From: Bacillota bacterium
GTDB taxonomy: Bacteria > Bacillota > Clostridia > DSM-8532
NCBI GenBank assembly: GCA_023415205.1
Contig: JAEZLR010000006.1
Coordinates: 1-64,000 of the forward strand
Length of the DNA: 64,000 bases
Reading direction: 5' to 3'
Part shown: positions 8,840 to 16,528 of the stretch, piece after piece
Position numbering within the stretch: position 1 is the first letter of the stretch
Layout: each line of letters opens with the position of its first letter
Made by a program: the position numbers and the translations under genes
The notes under the pieces: model-generated
Told to the model about the DNA's origin: nothing
The model's database searches: none
The model's input: only the letters and a program-made list of their open reading frames with translations

Positions 8840-9568
8840 ATGATGTTGGATAAAAAAAGCCCCATACCCGTCTACTATCAGTTGAGAAATATTATACAGA
8901 AAAAGATACAGAATGGTGATTATAGGGAGGGAGACCTTATTCCCTCCGAGCGGGAGCTCTCGGAAGACTTTGGAATCAGCCGTATGACAGTGCGCCAGGC
9001 TATGAACCACATGGTGGCCGAGGGCCTTCTCATACGGGAAAAAGGGCGGGGTACCTTTGTTGCGAAGCGGAAGATAGAGCAAAGGAATATTGACAGCTTT
9101 TCAGAATCGGCTAAAAAGAAGGGATTGGTTCCGTCCACCCAGGTTCTCTATTTTGCCAAAGAACCATCAAGGGAGGATATTGCAGCGATTTTAGGGCTCT
9201 CTTTGACGGATTCACTCTATGTTATCAAGAGACTGCGCTATGCCAATGATATTCCTGTCGCCCTAGAAGAGGTCTTCATCCCTGTGAGTCTCTGTCCCGA
9301 TTTGGAGAAATTTGAGCTTTCCAACTCTCTTTATCGGATTATCAATGATTCCTACGGCATCAGCATAGCCTATATGGATAATGTCATTGAGGCCTCGACG
9401 CCTACTTTGGAAGAAAAGAAGCTGCTTAGGGTTTCAGCCACTTCGCCGGTTCTTCGTGTTTCGGGGGTAAGCTTTACCTCCAAGGATCAGAAATTCTCCT
9501 ATGAGCGGGATGTTTACAGAGCGGACCAATATGCCTATAATGCCCGCATTTTCTTGGATCGGGAATAA
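8840..9568 (+). CDS. GntR family regulator with UTRA domain
   Basis: 242 aa. An N-terminal GntR winged helix (residues about 8-75, with LSEDFGISRMTVRQAMNHMV) is followed by a UTRA effector-binding domain. This HutC/NagR subfamily binds phosphorylated sugars or similar ligands and releases DNA when the ligand is present. The start is ATG 8840 with AAAAAAGGA upstream. A GTGGTATAGACCAC palindrome, the site type used by NagR/DasR/PhnF relatives, lies just downstream at 9633-9648. This gene therefore probably represses the following SIS-PIG-L operon in response to an amino-sugar phosphate (inference). Confidence 0.88.
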   Translation: MMLDKKSPIPVYYQLRNIIQKKIQNGDYREGDLIPSERELSEDFGISRMTVRQAMNHMVAEGLLIREKGRGTFVAKRKIEQRNIDSFSESAKKKGLVPSTQVLYFAKEPSREDIAAILGLSLTDSLYVIKRLRYANDIPVALEEVFIPVSLCPDLEKFELSNSLYRIINDSYGISIAYMDNVIEASTPTLEEKKLLRVSATSPVLRVSGVSFTSKDQKFSYERDVYRADQYAYNARIFLDRE

Positions 9569-9596
9569 AAACATCAGGAGACACAAAAAATGTCTC

Positions 9597-9626
9597 TTGC
9601 CAAGAGCGCTGAGGGAAGGTTATACT
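9597..9626 (+). promoter_or_regulatory. Candidate promoter of the SIS/PIG-L operon
   Basis: TTGCCA (9597-9602), an 18-bp spacer and TATACT (9621-9626). The palindromic operator at 9633-9648 covers the predicted transcription start. Confidence 0.55.
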
Positions 9627-9632
9627 AAAACT

Positions 9633-9648
9633 AGTGGTATAGACCACT
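9633..9648. promoter_or_regulatory. dre-like operator for the GntR/UTRA regulator
   Basis: AGTGGTATAGACCACT is a dyad matching the TGGTNTANACCA core used by NagR/DasR-type GntR regulators. It lies between the regulator gene and the SIS gene, at the predicted +1 of the promoter, a typical repressor position. Confidence 0.75.
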
Positions 9649-9692
9649 ATACTAGTAAATACAAAGCTTTTCTCAGCGAAGGAGGAAACCCT

Positions 9693-10730
9693 ATGTCTCA
9701 AATGTGGCTCGAAATACTGGAGCAGCCCAAGGTTCTTGAAAATTGTCTCCTCAAGAACAGAAGCACCCTTGAAAAAGTTGTACAGGCCCTCAAAGAGAGG
9801 GATATCCGGCAGGTGATCATTGCAGCGCGAGGCACCTCTGACCATGCCGCAGTTTACGCAAAATATGTGATCGAAATCAAGATGGGGATACCCGTTACTT
9901 TGGCAGCCCCCTCTGTCTTTACCCTATATCATAACACCTTGGCCGTGAAGAACAGTCTGGTCATCGGTATTTCTCAGTCGGGACGGGCCGCCGATGTGCT
10001 TGAGGTGGTTAAAGCCGCCAGGGTTCAAGGAGCGCCCACCATCTCAGTGACCAATGATGAAGCCTCTCCTCTGGCTAAGGAGGCTGAATTCCATCTGTTC
10101 TGCGCATCGGGCATAGAAAAGAGCGTTGCTGCCACAAAAACCTTCACCGCACAGATCTATCTTCTGGCTCAGTTAGTGGCTCATTGGGCCGAAGATGAGG
10201 CCTTCAAAAGCGAGTTATCCAAGGTACCTTCCCTTATTGCTCAGACCATTGAAAGCGCAGAGCATATCAAGAATCGAGTGGAGCGCTATCGGTTTATGAA
10301 TGAGTGCTTTGTTCTGGCCAGGGGCATTAACTATGCCATTGCACTGGAGGGGGCCTTGAAAATTCAAGAAACAACCTATGTACGTGCCAAGGCCTATGCC
10401 ACATCGGATTTTCACCATGGGCCTTTTGCCATGATTGACGATCATATGCCAGTCATCATCTTTGGGCCAAAAGGGCCAAGCCTGAGTGATGTCCAGGAAA
10501 TGATCCAAAAGCTTAAAAATGCAGGAGCAGACTTACTTATTGTATCCAATGATCAAGAGACGCTTGCCATGGGAGATTGTTCCATTGAAATTCCCCAGGG
10601 AGTCACTGACTTTACCTCTCCCTTTCTGAATGTGGTGTCCGCACAGGTTTTCGCATGCTCTCTGGCTAAGCTTCGCGGCCTAAACCCCGATGCGCCCAGA
10701 GGCTTGTCCAAGGTGACCATTACCCGCTAG
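9693..10730 (+). CDS. Double-SIS sugar isomerase/deaminase (GlmS-C-like)
   Basis: 345 aa with two SIS domains, like the isomerase half of GlmS but without the glutaminase domain. Sugar-phosphate-binding features are visible: IAARGTSDHAAVYAKY, GISQSGRAADVLEVV, a TKTFTAQ segment and the late EGALKIQETTYVRA segment. Proteins of this type deaminate or isomerise amino-sugar phosphates or deglycate fructosamine phosphates; the exact substrate cannot be read here. ATG 9693 follows AAGGAGGAAA; the longer in-frame start at 9501 lies inside the regulator gene. It is under the dre-like operator and 66 bp upstream of the PIG-L gene, so probably co-transcribed. Confidence 0.85.
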   Translation: MSQMWLEILEQPKVLENCLLKNRSTLEKVVQALKERDIRQVIIAARGTSDHAAVYAKYVIEIKMGIPVTLAAPSVFTLYHNTLAVKNSLVIGISQSGRAADVLEVVKAARVQGAPTISVTNDEASPLAKEAEFHLFCASGIEKSVAATKTFTAQIYLLAQLVAHWAEDEAFKSELSKVPSLIAQTIESAEHIKNRVERYRFMNECFVLARGINYAIALEGALKIQETTYVRAKAYATSDFHHGPFAMIDDHMPVIIFGPKGPSLSDVQEMIQKLKNAGADLLIVSNDQETLAMGDCSIEIPQGVTDFTSPFLNVVSAQVFACSLAKLRGLNPDAPRGLSKVTITR

Positions 10731-10796
10731 CCGCCTGAGGGGATGTAAGCGGGGTGCGGGGTCAGTCATAGGCGCAAGCTTAAAGGAGTGAGAAAT

Positions 10797-11648
10797 ATGC
10801 TTAAATTAATTAAGGAGGGGGCCGAGATTTTTATCCCTGACGGCGAACCCTGTGAGAAGGCCCTGGAGAGAACCACCCGGATGGCCATCGCAGCTCATCA
10901 GGATGATATTGAAATCATGGCCTATCATGGGATTCTCAATTGCTTCGGACGAGCGGACGAATGGTTTTTTGGGGTGGTCACCACCGATGGGGCAGGAAGC
11001 CCCCGGGATGATCTTTACAAGGACTACACTGACGAAGAGATGAAAAACATCCGAAAGAAGGAACAGAAAAAGTCTGCCTATGTTGGTGAATACTCAGGGG
11101 TTGCCATGCTCAACTACAAGAGCAGCGAGGTGAGGGATCCGGGTAATCAAAAGGTCGTTAAGGAACTTGCCCAGCTTGTCAGGCTTGCTCAGCCCCAGGT
11201 TCTTTATACCCATAACCTGGCCGATAAGCATGACACCCATATCGGTACTGTGGTCAAGGTCATCAAAGCCATCAGGAGCCTACCCGTTGAGCTTCGCCCC
11301 AGCAAGGTCTATGGATGCGAGGTCTGGAGGAATCTGGATTGGCTTTGTGACAAAGAAAAAGTGATGATGGACGTGTCCGCGCACCCCAATATCGCCCAGG
11401 CGGTACTTGAGGTGCACGATTCACAGATTTGCGGGGGAAAGCGCTATGATTTGGCCACCCAGGGCAGGCGCTTGGCCAATGCCACCTATGCCGAGAACTA
11501 TGGGGTAGACAAGATCTCCGCATTAAGCTATGCCATGAACCTGACGCCCCTTGCCCTTGATGACCGCCTGGACATATCCGATTATGTGGCAGGTTATATA
11601 GAGTCCTTTAAAAATGATATAAAGGCTAGGATTGCAAAGGTCTTATGA
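10797..11648 (+). CDS. PIG-L/LmbE family deacetylase
   Basis: 283 aa. It belongs to the zinc-dependent N-acetyl-sugar deacetylases (LmbE, BshB, PIG-L). The metal and catalytic motif appears as AHQDDIE near residue 33 (family AHPDDE), and a second metal histidine is likely in YTHNLADKHDTHIG. Its position after a SIS deaminase under a GntR/UTRA operator suggests it removes the acetyl group from an N-acetylamino-sugar (phosphate) before deamination, in place of NagA (inference). ATG 10797 is preferred because TAAAGGAG ends 9 nt upstream; the GTG at 10788 is too close. Confidence 0.85.
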   Translation: MLKLIKEGAEIFIPDGEPCEKALERTTRMAIAAHQDDIEIMAYHGILNCFGRADEWFFGVVTTDGAGSPRDDLYKDYTDEEMKNIRKKEQKKSAYVGEYSGVAMLNYKSSEVRDPGNQKVVKELAQLVRLAQPQVLYTHNLADKHDTHIGTVVKVIKAIRSLPVELRPSKVYGCEVWRNLDWLCDKEKVMMDVSAHPNIAQAVLEVHDSQICGGKRYDLATQGRRLANATYAENYGVDKISALSYAMNLTPLALDDRLDISDYVAGYIESFKNDIKARIAKVL

Positions 11649-11655
11649 TGTATAT

Positions 11656-13551
11656 TTACTCCACAGAAAGCACATTGATTTGATCCTGTGTGATAAGGCT
11701 ATAGTCAAGAAGATAATCCAAGGTGTTTTTATAGCTCGGGGAGACAGGTAGGGAGTTATACCTATCAATATTAATATTAATATAATTTGAGGGCTCAATC
11801 AGTTCCGGGTAGATGTTAAAGCCGAGATATTGACTCACCTTGGGGTCATCTCTCCATGTGTTAAAATCCTGATCCTGAGCCAGTATATCCTGCTTGTAGA
11901 CATTGAGAAATCCCTCAATATCCGGGATAGATTTTCTGGTGCCATCCATCTGTGTGACATAGATAGCCCGGAAATCCTTGGCGCTTTTTTGTAGGATGGG
12001 CGCAAACTTCTCTCTTACCTGGGGAAGCGCCATGTACTCTCTCAGGAGCTGCTCCAATTGGGAACTATCATTTTGAAGATAAAGACTGTAATGTCTCTCT
12101 ACAAGTCGGCCATTATTGAGCCTGTAAATAAAGTAAAGATTGTAGTATTTTTCATCAACAGGCTGTAAGGCTCTATCATAGATGGCACTCCTTGAGGCTT
12201 TAAACATCTCCTTGTTCTCCACAATATAGGCATGGATCTGACGAGCCTTGGTGATGGCCTCCCGGTCCTCGTTAATTCCCGCCTGTCCCCGTAGTTCCTT
12301 GATATGCTCTTCAGAGAGCTTTGAGGGAGGATTTAACGTATCGGGAGAACTGAACCAATAACCATGCTCCCGGGTGCGATAGTTTTCGGGGGTTAAGGCC
12401 AGCCTGATTAGGGTGCTAGGATACTGGGACAGATACATGACCTCCACTTCATTGTCCTGAGGGACCCGGCTCTCATAGCCAAAAAAATCGAAGCTTATGC
12501 TGCTTAGAAGCAAGACCAGAACCAGGGCAAATACCAGAAAGCCCTTATAGGCTTTAAAGACCCGGAAGGTTTTGCGTAGGAGCATTTCAGAAGCGAAGTA
12601 GCCAATCATACCGCCTATAAGATAGGTCAAAATATAGCCTAAGACATGTCCACGGATATTGAGGCTCGATACCAGAAGACTGCCCAAAAGAGCGGAGGAA
12701 CAAAAGGCCACACTGTATTTAAAAATGGGTTTGACAATGGGGAAACTAATCACATCGGTAGCGACCTCCACATGCCGCTTGCGGTAGAGGAAGTAGCTAG
12801 AGATCAGGAAGAACAGACCGGCCACCAAATAACCCACCAGTACACCGAAGTTTCCCTCCTCCTGGGCAAAGCCTGAGAAAAGCGTTGACATGTAGTACAG
12901 GGGGGATAAAACCTCCAAGCTATAGGAGGTATCGCTAAAACCAAAGAGGAATCTACTTTGTACCAACTTGATCATGGATTCCAAAAAAGTGGCCAGGAAG
13001 TTGAAGATCAGAAAGAAAATGGCTTGTGCTGCCAAATGGCCTGTAAACATGCCTACAAAGACTGTGAAGGTATAAAGCAGGAAGCTAAGAACCAGATTCA
13101 CACCCAACCAGAGCAGTGCGGCGCTCAGGCTTGAAAAAATACCTATGAGCGCTTCGCCGACCAAAAGGATGATTCCGTTAAATAAAAGCGGAAAAACGAC
13201 GATAAAGAAGCCCGACAAATAGTTGGTGACAAAGAGGGTTTCTCGTCTCATCGGCAAGGAATGGATCATGGCGGTATTCCTTTGAAAATGCATGTAGGAA
13301 AACACGGCAAGCCCAGCCACCAAGGGAAAGAATCCCAAGAGGAGGAGTATGATTTCACCGCTGTGGAAAATATCGGAGCCCATTTTGTTGATCCCTTCAC
13401 GGATATAGGTGCTCTTCTGCTCGCTAACCGAGTTCAGGTAGGACATGATATAAAGTGACAATAACAGGGTGTATGAGAAGGTGATGAGCCAAAAGCGCTT
13501 GATGTTGTTAAAAAACAATCCTTTATTAAAGTATGATATTTTTGACGGCAT
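11656..13551 (-). CDS. ABC transporter permease, large, YtrC/D-like
   Basis: About 631 aa integral membrane protein. N-terminal helices are followed by a block of several hydrophobic segments to about residue 355, then a hydrophilic C-terminal region of roughly 280 residues that is probably extracellular. It is encoded after a matching ATPase and overlaps it by 26 bp, so the two form one transporter. I start at ATG 13551, preceded by GGAGGGATGG. The substrate is unknown; GntR-YtrA-type operons in other Firmicutes often respond to cell-wall-active compounds. Confidence 0.8.
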   Translation of the reverse strand: MPSKISYFNKGLFFNNIKRFWLITFSYTLLLSLYIMSYLNSVSEQKSTYIREGINKMGSDIFHSGEIILLLLGFFPLVAGLAVFSYMHFQRNTAMIHSLPMRRETLFVTNYLSGFFIVVFPLLFNGIILLVGEALIGIFSSLSAALLWLGVNLVLSFLLYTFTVFVGMFTGHLAAQAIFFLIFNFLATFLESMIKLVQSRFLFGFSDTSYSLEVLSPLYYMSTLFSGFAQEEGNFGVLVGYLVAGLFFLISSYFLYRKRHVEVATDVISFPIVKPIFKYSVAFCSSALLGSLLVSSLNIRGHVLGYILTYLIGGMIGYFASEMLLRKTFRVFKAYKGFLVFALVLVLLLSSISFDFFGYESRVPQDNEVEVMYLSQYPSTLIRLALTPENYRTREHGYWFSSPDTLNPPSKLSEEHIKELRGQAGINEDREAITKARQIHAYIVENKEMFKASRSAIYDRALQPVDEKYYNLYFIYRLNNGRLVERHYSLYLQNDSSQLEQLLREYMALPQVREKFAPILQKSAKDFRAIYVTQMDGTRKSIPDIEGFLNVYKQDILAQDQDFNTWRDDPKVSQYLGFNIYPELIEPSNYININIDRYNSLPVSPSYKNTLDYLLDYSLITQDQINVLSVE

Positions 13552-14422
13552 AATCCATCCCTCCAAGCTCATAGATAAAGATTTCCTCTAGTGAAAGCGG
13601 CAGAGCATCCACCAAAAGAGGGTTCAGCTTATTGACCGATTCCAGCACGCTTTCCTTACTGCCTCTGACGATGAGAACCCAAATGCGACCGCTGGACTGT
13701 CTGTGGAGAATATCAAGGCTTTCAATTTCGCTGGGAAGCTCTCCCTCAAAGGCAATCTGCAGCTTGATGATATTACTCTGCATCTCTGAAAGGCTCCGCT
13801 CCAGAATAATCTTACCCTCATGCATGATGCCCACATAATCGCAGACATCCTCCAACTCCCTCAGATTATGGGAGGAGACAAACACCGTCATTTCTCTATC
13901 AGCCACATCCTGCAGGAGAATGCTCCAAACCTTTCTGCGCATGACCGGATCCAGCCCATCAACAGGTTCGTCCAGAAGCATGATATCAGGCTTAAGACAA
14001 ATGCCCAACCAGAAAGCGGCCTGCTTCTGCATACCCCGTGAAAGTCGCTTCAACCCTCTTTTGGGGTTAATGGGGAAGGCCTCTTTAAGCTTCTCAAACC
14101 TTCCTTCATCAAAAACGGGGTAAATGGATTGGTAATATTTCTTCATGTCCAGAATGGAGGCCTGAGGAAAGAAATAAAGATCATCGGGGATATAGACCAT
14201 GCGTGATTTGACAGAGACATTCTCATAGACGGGCTGTCCTTCGACTAAGAGGGCTCCCGAGTCAGGAATGAAGATGCCGGCCATATGCTTGATTAATGTT
14301 GTTTTCCCCGCGCCATTGGGCCCCACAAGGCCGTAAACAGAGCCTTTCTTGATGTGAGCGTTCACGCCATTCAAGGCGTAGAAGCCCTCAAAGGATTTTT
14401 TTAGTTCTTTGATCTCTATCAT
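13526..14422 (-). CDS. ABC transporter ATP-binding protein, YtrB-like
   Basis: 298 aa. Walker A GPNGAGKTT (about residue 34), signature LSRGMQKQ (a variant of LSGGQ), Walker B MLLDEPVDGLDP and H-loop SSHNLREL are all present. It powers the permease encoded immediately downstream. The start codon overlaps the stop of the GntR gene (ATGA arrangement) and is preceded by AAAAGGAGG, so translation is probably coupled. Confidence 0.92.
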   Translation of the reverse strand: MIEIKELKKSFEGFYALNGVNAHIKKGSVYGLVGPNGAGKTTLIKHMAGIFIPDSGALLVEGQPVYENVSVKSRMVYIPDDLYFFPQASILDMKKYYQSIYPVFDEGRFEKLKEAFPINPKRGLKRLSRGMQKQAAFWLGICLKPDIMLLDEPVDGLDPVMRRKVWSILLQDVADREMTVFVSSHNLRELEDVCDYVGIMHEGKIILERSLSEMQSNIIKLQIAFEGELPSEIESLDILHRQSSGRIWVLIVRGSKESVLESVNKLNPLLVDALPLSLEEIFIYELGGMDYAVKNIIL

Positions 14423-14790
14423 GCTTTGCCTCCTTTTTGCGGCATAACCGCGTCAACAGCCGCCAGTATTTCATTTGGAGGAACCCCCAGATACACTAAT
14501 TCGGCGGTTGCCGATCTGAGCATTGCCAACAGCTCTTCTACTCTTTTGGGGTTGACCCGGTCTGGGGTAGGAACGACAAAATTACCCCGGCCGGTCACCG
14601 TGTAGATGAAGCCTTCGTTCTCCAAATCCCTGTAGGCCTTTTGAATGGTATTAGGATTAATCGAGGTGGTTTGTGCAAGCTCCCGCACCGAGGGAAGCTT
14701 TTCATCCGGCTTGAGGGCGCCTGAAATAATAAGCTGCTTGATATTATCTTTAATTTGCTCGTAGATAGGCTTCGGATTTCTTAAGTCCAC
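14419..14790 (-). CDS. YtrA-type GntR transcriptional regulator
   Basis: 123 aa. An N-terminal winged helix (PIYEQIKDNIKQLIISG, LPSVRELAQTTSINPNTIQK) has only a short C-terminal tail, which defines the YtrA subfamily. It starts at a GTG; GGGAGGG lies about 15 nt upstream, longer than usual. It leads the ABC operon. The same 23-bp palindrome lies just downstream of the -10 box of this operon (14852-14874) and of the esterase gene (16454-16476), so it probably represses both (inference). Confidence 0.9.
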   Translation of the reverse strand: MDLRNPKPIYEQIKDNIKQLIISGALKPDEKLPSVRELAQTTSINPNTIQKAYRDLENEGFIYTVTGRGNFVVPTPDRVNPKRVEELLAMLRSATAELVYLGVPPNEILAAVDAVMPQKGGKA

Positions 14791-14851
14791 GACTATGATA
14801 AATATCCCTCCCTGCCTTATAATAGACGCATTTTCCTTATCATTATATTGC

Positions 14852-14874
14852 GTGTATTACATATGTTAGTACAC
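14852..14874. promoter_or_regulatory. Palindromic operator of the YtrA-type operon
   Basis: A 23-bp imperfect palindrome with half sites GTGTATTA and TAGTACAC. On the minus strand it begins right after the -10 box. Read on the minus strand, its first ten bases with the preceding AT are the same as in the esterase operator (ATGTGTACTA), and length and placement also match. Confidence 0.7.
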
Positions 14875-14876
14875 AT

Positions 14877-14905
14877 ATTGTATTATAGCAGTATTCACCT
14901 GTCAA
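14877..14905 (-). promoter_or_regulatory. Sigma-A promoter of the GntR-ABC operon
   Basis: On the minus strand, TTGACA (14905-14900), 17 bp, then TACAAT (14882-14877). The operator follows directly. Confidence 0.75.
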
Positions 14906-14927
14906 TAGGATGCTCTGTGTAAAGGTT

Positions 14928-16427
14928 TCATGGAATAAGGAACTTCATTTCCGGGTAATCGGGAGAAGGGCCAGAAATAAGAGGGGAGTTCAGCCCCTTG
15001 AGATAAGCGTCAAAAAACTCCAACTGATACCTGTTGACCATAGTCGCACAGGATGCCCCATCAATGCTTCCCGTCATCCCTGTCATGGAGATTAGAGGTG
15101 AATAGACCTGTAAATCCGTAAAATTAAAATGCCCTGAGTTTTCGATATAAACCAGCTTTCCCCCTTGTTCAACCACCTTCTTGATCGTTTCTTCCTCCTT
15201 TTTACCCTCCTCGATGAAGGCAACATATTCTTCTTTTGTCATCCGGAGGGTTTCCAGCAGCTCATGGGTAGGGTTCTCTATTGTCCTTTTTTCAAGCCTT
15301 TCAAGATAATCTCCCGCCTCCATGAACAAAAAGGGCTTTGGGCTTATCAAAGAGACGTCAGGATTATAGAGGCCCCCGTCCATGTTGATTCCCGCCCGGA
15401 TGCGGTCATCCAGACAAAAGGCATTAAAAGCGGTGGCCCCACCAAAGGAATGGCCCATAATGCCGATTTTATCTAGGTTAAGAGAGCCCATAAAGGGGCT
15501 TTCTATTTCCCCTGTCCCAAGTGCCTCCAATTGGTCAAGAACAAAGGAAACATCTTCAGTCCATAGGCTGCCCAGTTGCGCGCCCGTTTGATAGAAATTG
15601 GCTTCGGTCAGTGAGGTTTCCAGCCCTGTAACCCGGCCGTCAGGGAAGGCTGTGGCCAAGGTACTGAAGGTATGGTCGATGGCAAGAACCACATACCCGT
15701 GGCTGGCCAGGTTTTCTGCCTGTGAGGTGTGCAACACACTTCCGGTTCCTAACCCATGACAAAGGAGAACAATTGGATAGGGTTGAGCCTCCTTGAGGAT
15801 GGGGGAATCAGTATAAGAATGGCTCTTGGCATATTTCCAGTAGCCCAGTGTGAAAGCGGGGAGGTGGAGCCCCTCAGAATAAGCTTTAATGGTTTTCTCA
15901 AATTGTAATGAATCATCGGGAAAGAGATCCATTCTTTCCTTTGTGGCATCCTTGGCCGTGGGATACCAGAACTGAACCATGAGCTCTCTTTTGTCGGAGG
16001 GATCAGAGGTGAAGGCTTCCTCGCGGCTCCTATCCGCCCAATGAAGGCGAAGGGTCCCTACCGGAAAAGGGCCCTGGGGCTCGGGTAGTTGGATAACGGG
16101 AAGAGCGAGAGCCACCACAAGGGTCAAGGAAAAAAACAAAAAGAGAAATAGATTGAATACAAAAGAAAGGGCACGGAGGCCTTTTTTTCTGGTATGACTT
16201 GGGGGAGCAGGAGAACGGAGCAATGCCTTGAGCCCCAGAAGGAAGGAGATTCCGTAGAGTAGCGTTATTTGCCAGCGATAACCCTCTAAAAACAACTGGA
16301 TCAGCGGGACCCCTAAGCCTGCTGCACCCAGTATGCGGGAGACCAACAGGGGGAGCTTTCCGTAAAGCCAGTGGTGGAGAATGAGAAAAAAGCACAGAAG
16401 ACTCAATAGAATTTCAAGGGAACGCAT
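14928..16427 (-). CDS. Membrane-anchored PAF-acetylhydrolase-like esterase
   Basis: About 499 aa. The first about 120 residues hold four hydrophobic segments. An alpha/beta hydrolase follows, with oxyanion region LCHGLGTGS, nucleophile elbow GHSFGGATAF and a late histidine in NSGHFNFTDL. It resembles platelet-activating-factor acetylhydrolase-type lipases and probably acts on a lipid or ester at the membrane. I start at ATG 16427 with GGAGGATAAA upstream; the longer frame to 16478 would run into the operator. The perfect promoter plus palindrome link it to the neighbouring YtrA-type regulator. Confidence 0.82.
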   Translation of the reverse strand: MRSLEILLSLLCFFLILHHWLYGKLPLLVSRILGAAGLGVPLIQLFLEGYRWQITLLYGISFLLGLKALLRSPAPPSHTRKKGLRALSFVFNLFLFLFFSLTLVVALALPVIQLPEPQGPFPVGTLRLHWADRSREEAFTSDPSDKRELMVQFWYPTAKDATKERMDLFPDDSLQFEKTIKAYSEGLHLPAFTLGYWKYAKSHSYTDSPILKEAQPYPIVLLCHGLGTGSVLHTSQAENLASHGYVVLAIDHTFSTLATAFPDGRVTGLETSLTEANFYQTGAQLGSLWTEDVSFVLDQLEALGTGEIESPFMGSLNLDKIGIMGHSFGGATAFNAFCLDDRIRAGINMDGGLYNPDVSLISPKPFLFMEAGDYLERLEKRTIENPTHELLETLRMTKEEYVAFIEEGKKEEETIKKVVEQGGKLVYIENSGHFNFTDLQVYSPLISMTGMTGSIDGASCATMVNRYQLEFFDAYLKGLNSPLISGPSPDYPEMKFLIP

Positions 16428-16453
16428 GATTTTATCCTCCAAATATAATTCAT

Positions 16454-16476
16454 GTGTACTAGTATAAATAGTACAC
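16454..16476. promoter_or_regulatory. Palindromic YtrA-type operator before the esterase gene
   Basis: A 23-bp palindrome with half sites GTGTACTA and TAGTACAC, extending to CATG at each end (16451-16479). It lies just downstream of the -10 box at the predicted transcription start. It has the same length and nearly the same sequence as the operator at 14852-14874. Confidence 0.75.
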
Positions 16477-16480
16477 ATGA

Positions 16481-16509
16481 ATTATATATTGGTATTTTTA
16501 TCCTGTCAA
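16481..16509 (-). promoter_or_regulatory. Consensus sigma-A promoter of the esterase gene
   Basis: On the minus strand, TTGACA (16509-16504), exactly 17 bp and TATAAT (16486-16481): a perfect consensus, so expression should be strong when not repressed. Confidence 0.88.
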
Positions 16510-16528
16510 GAGGGAAGTGGGCCCTGTT

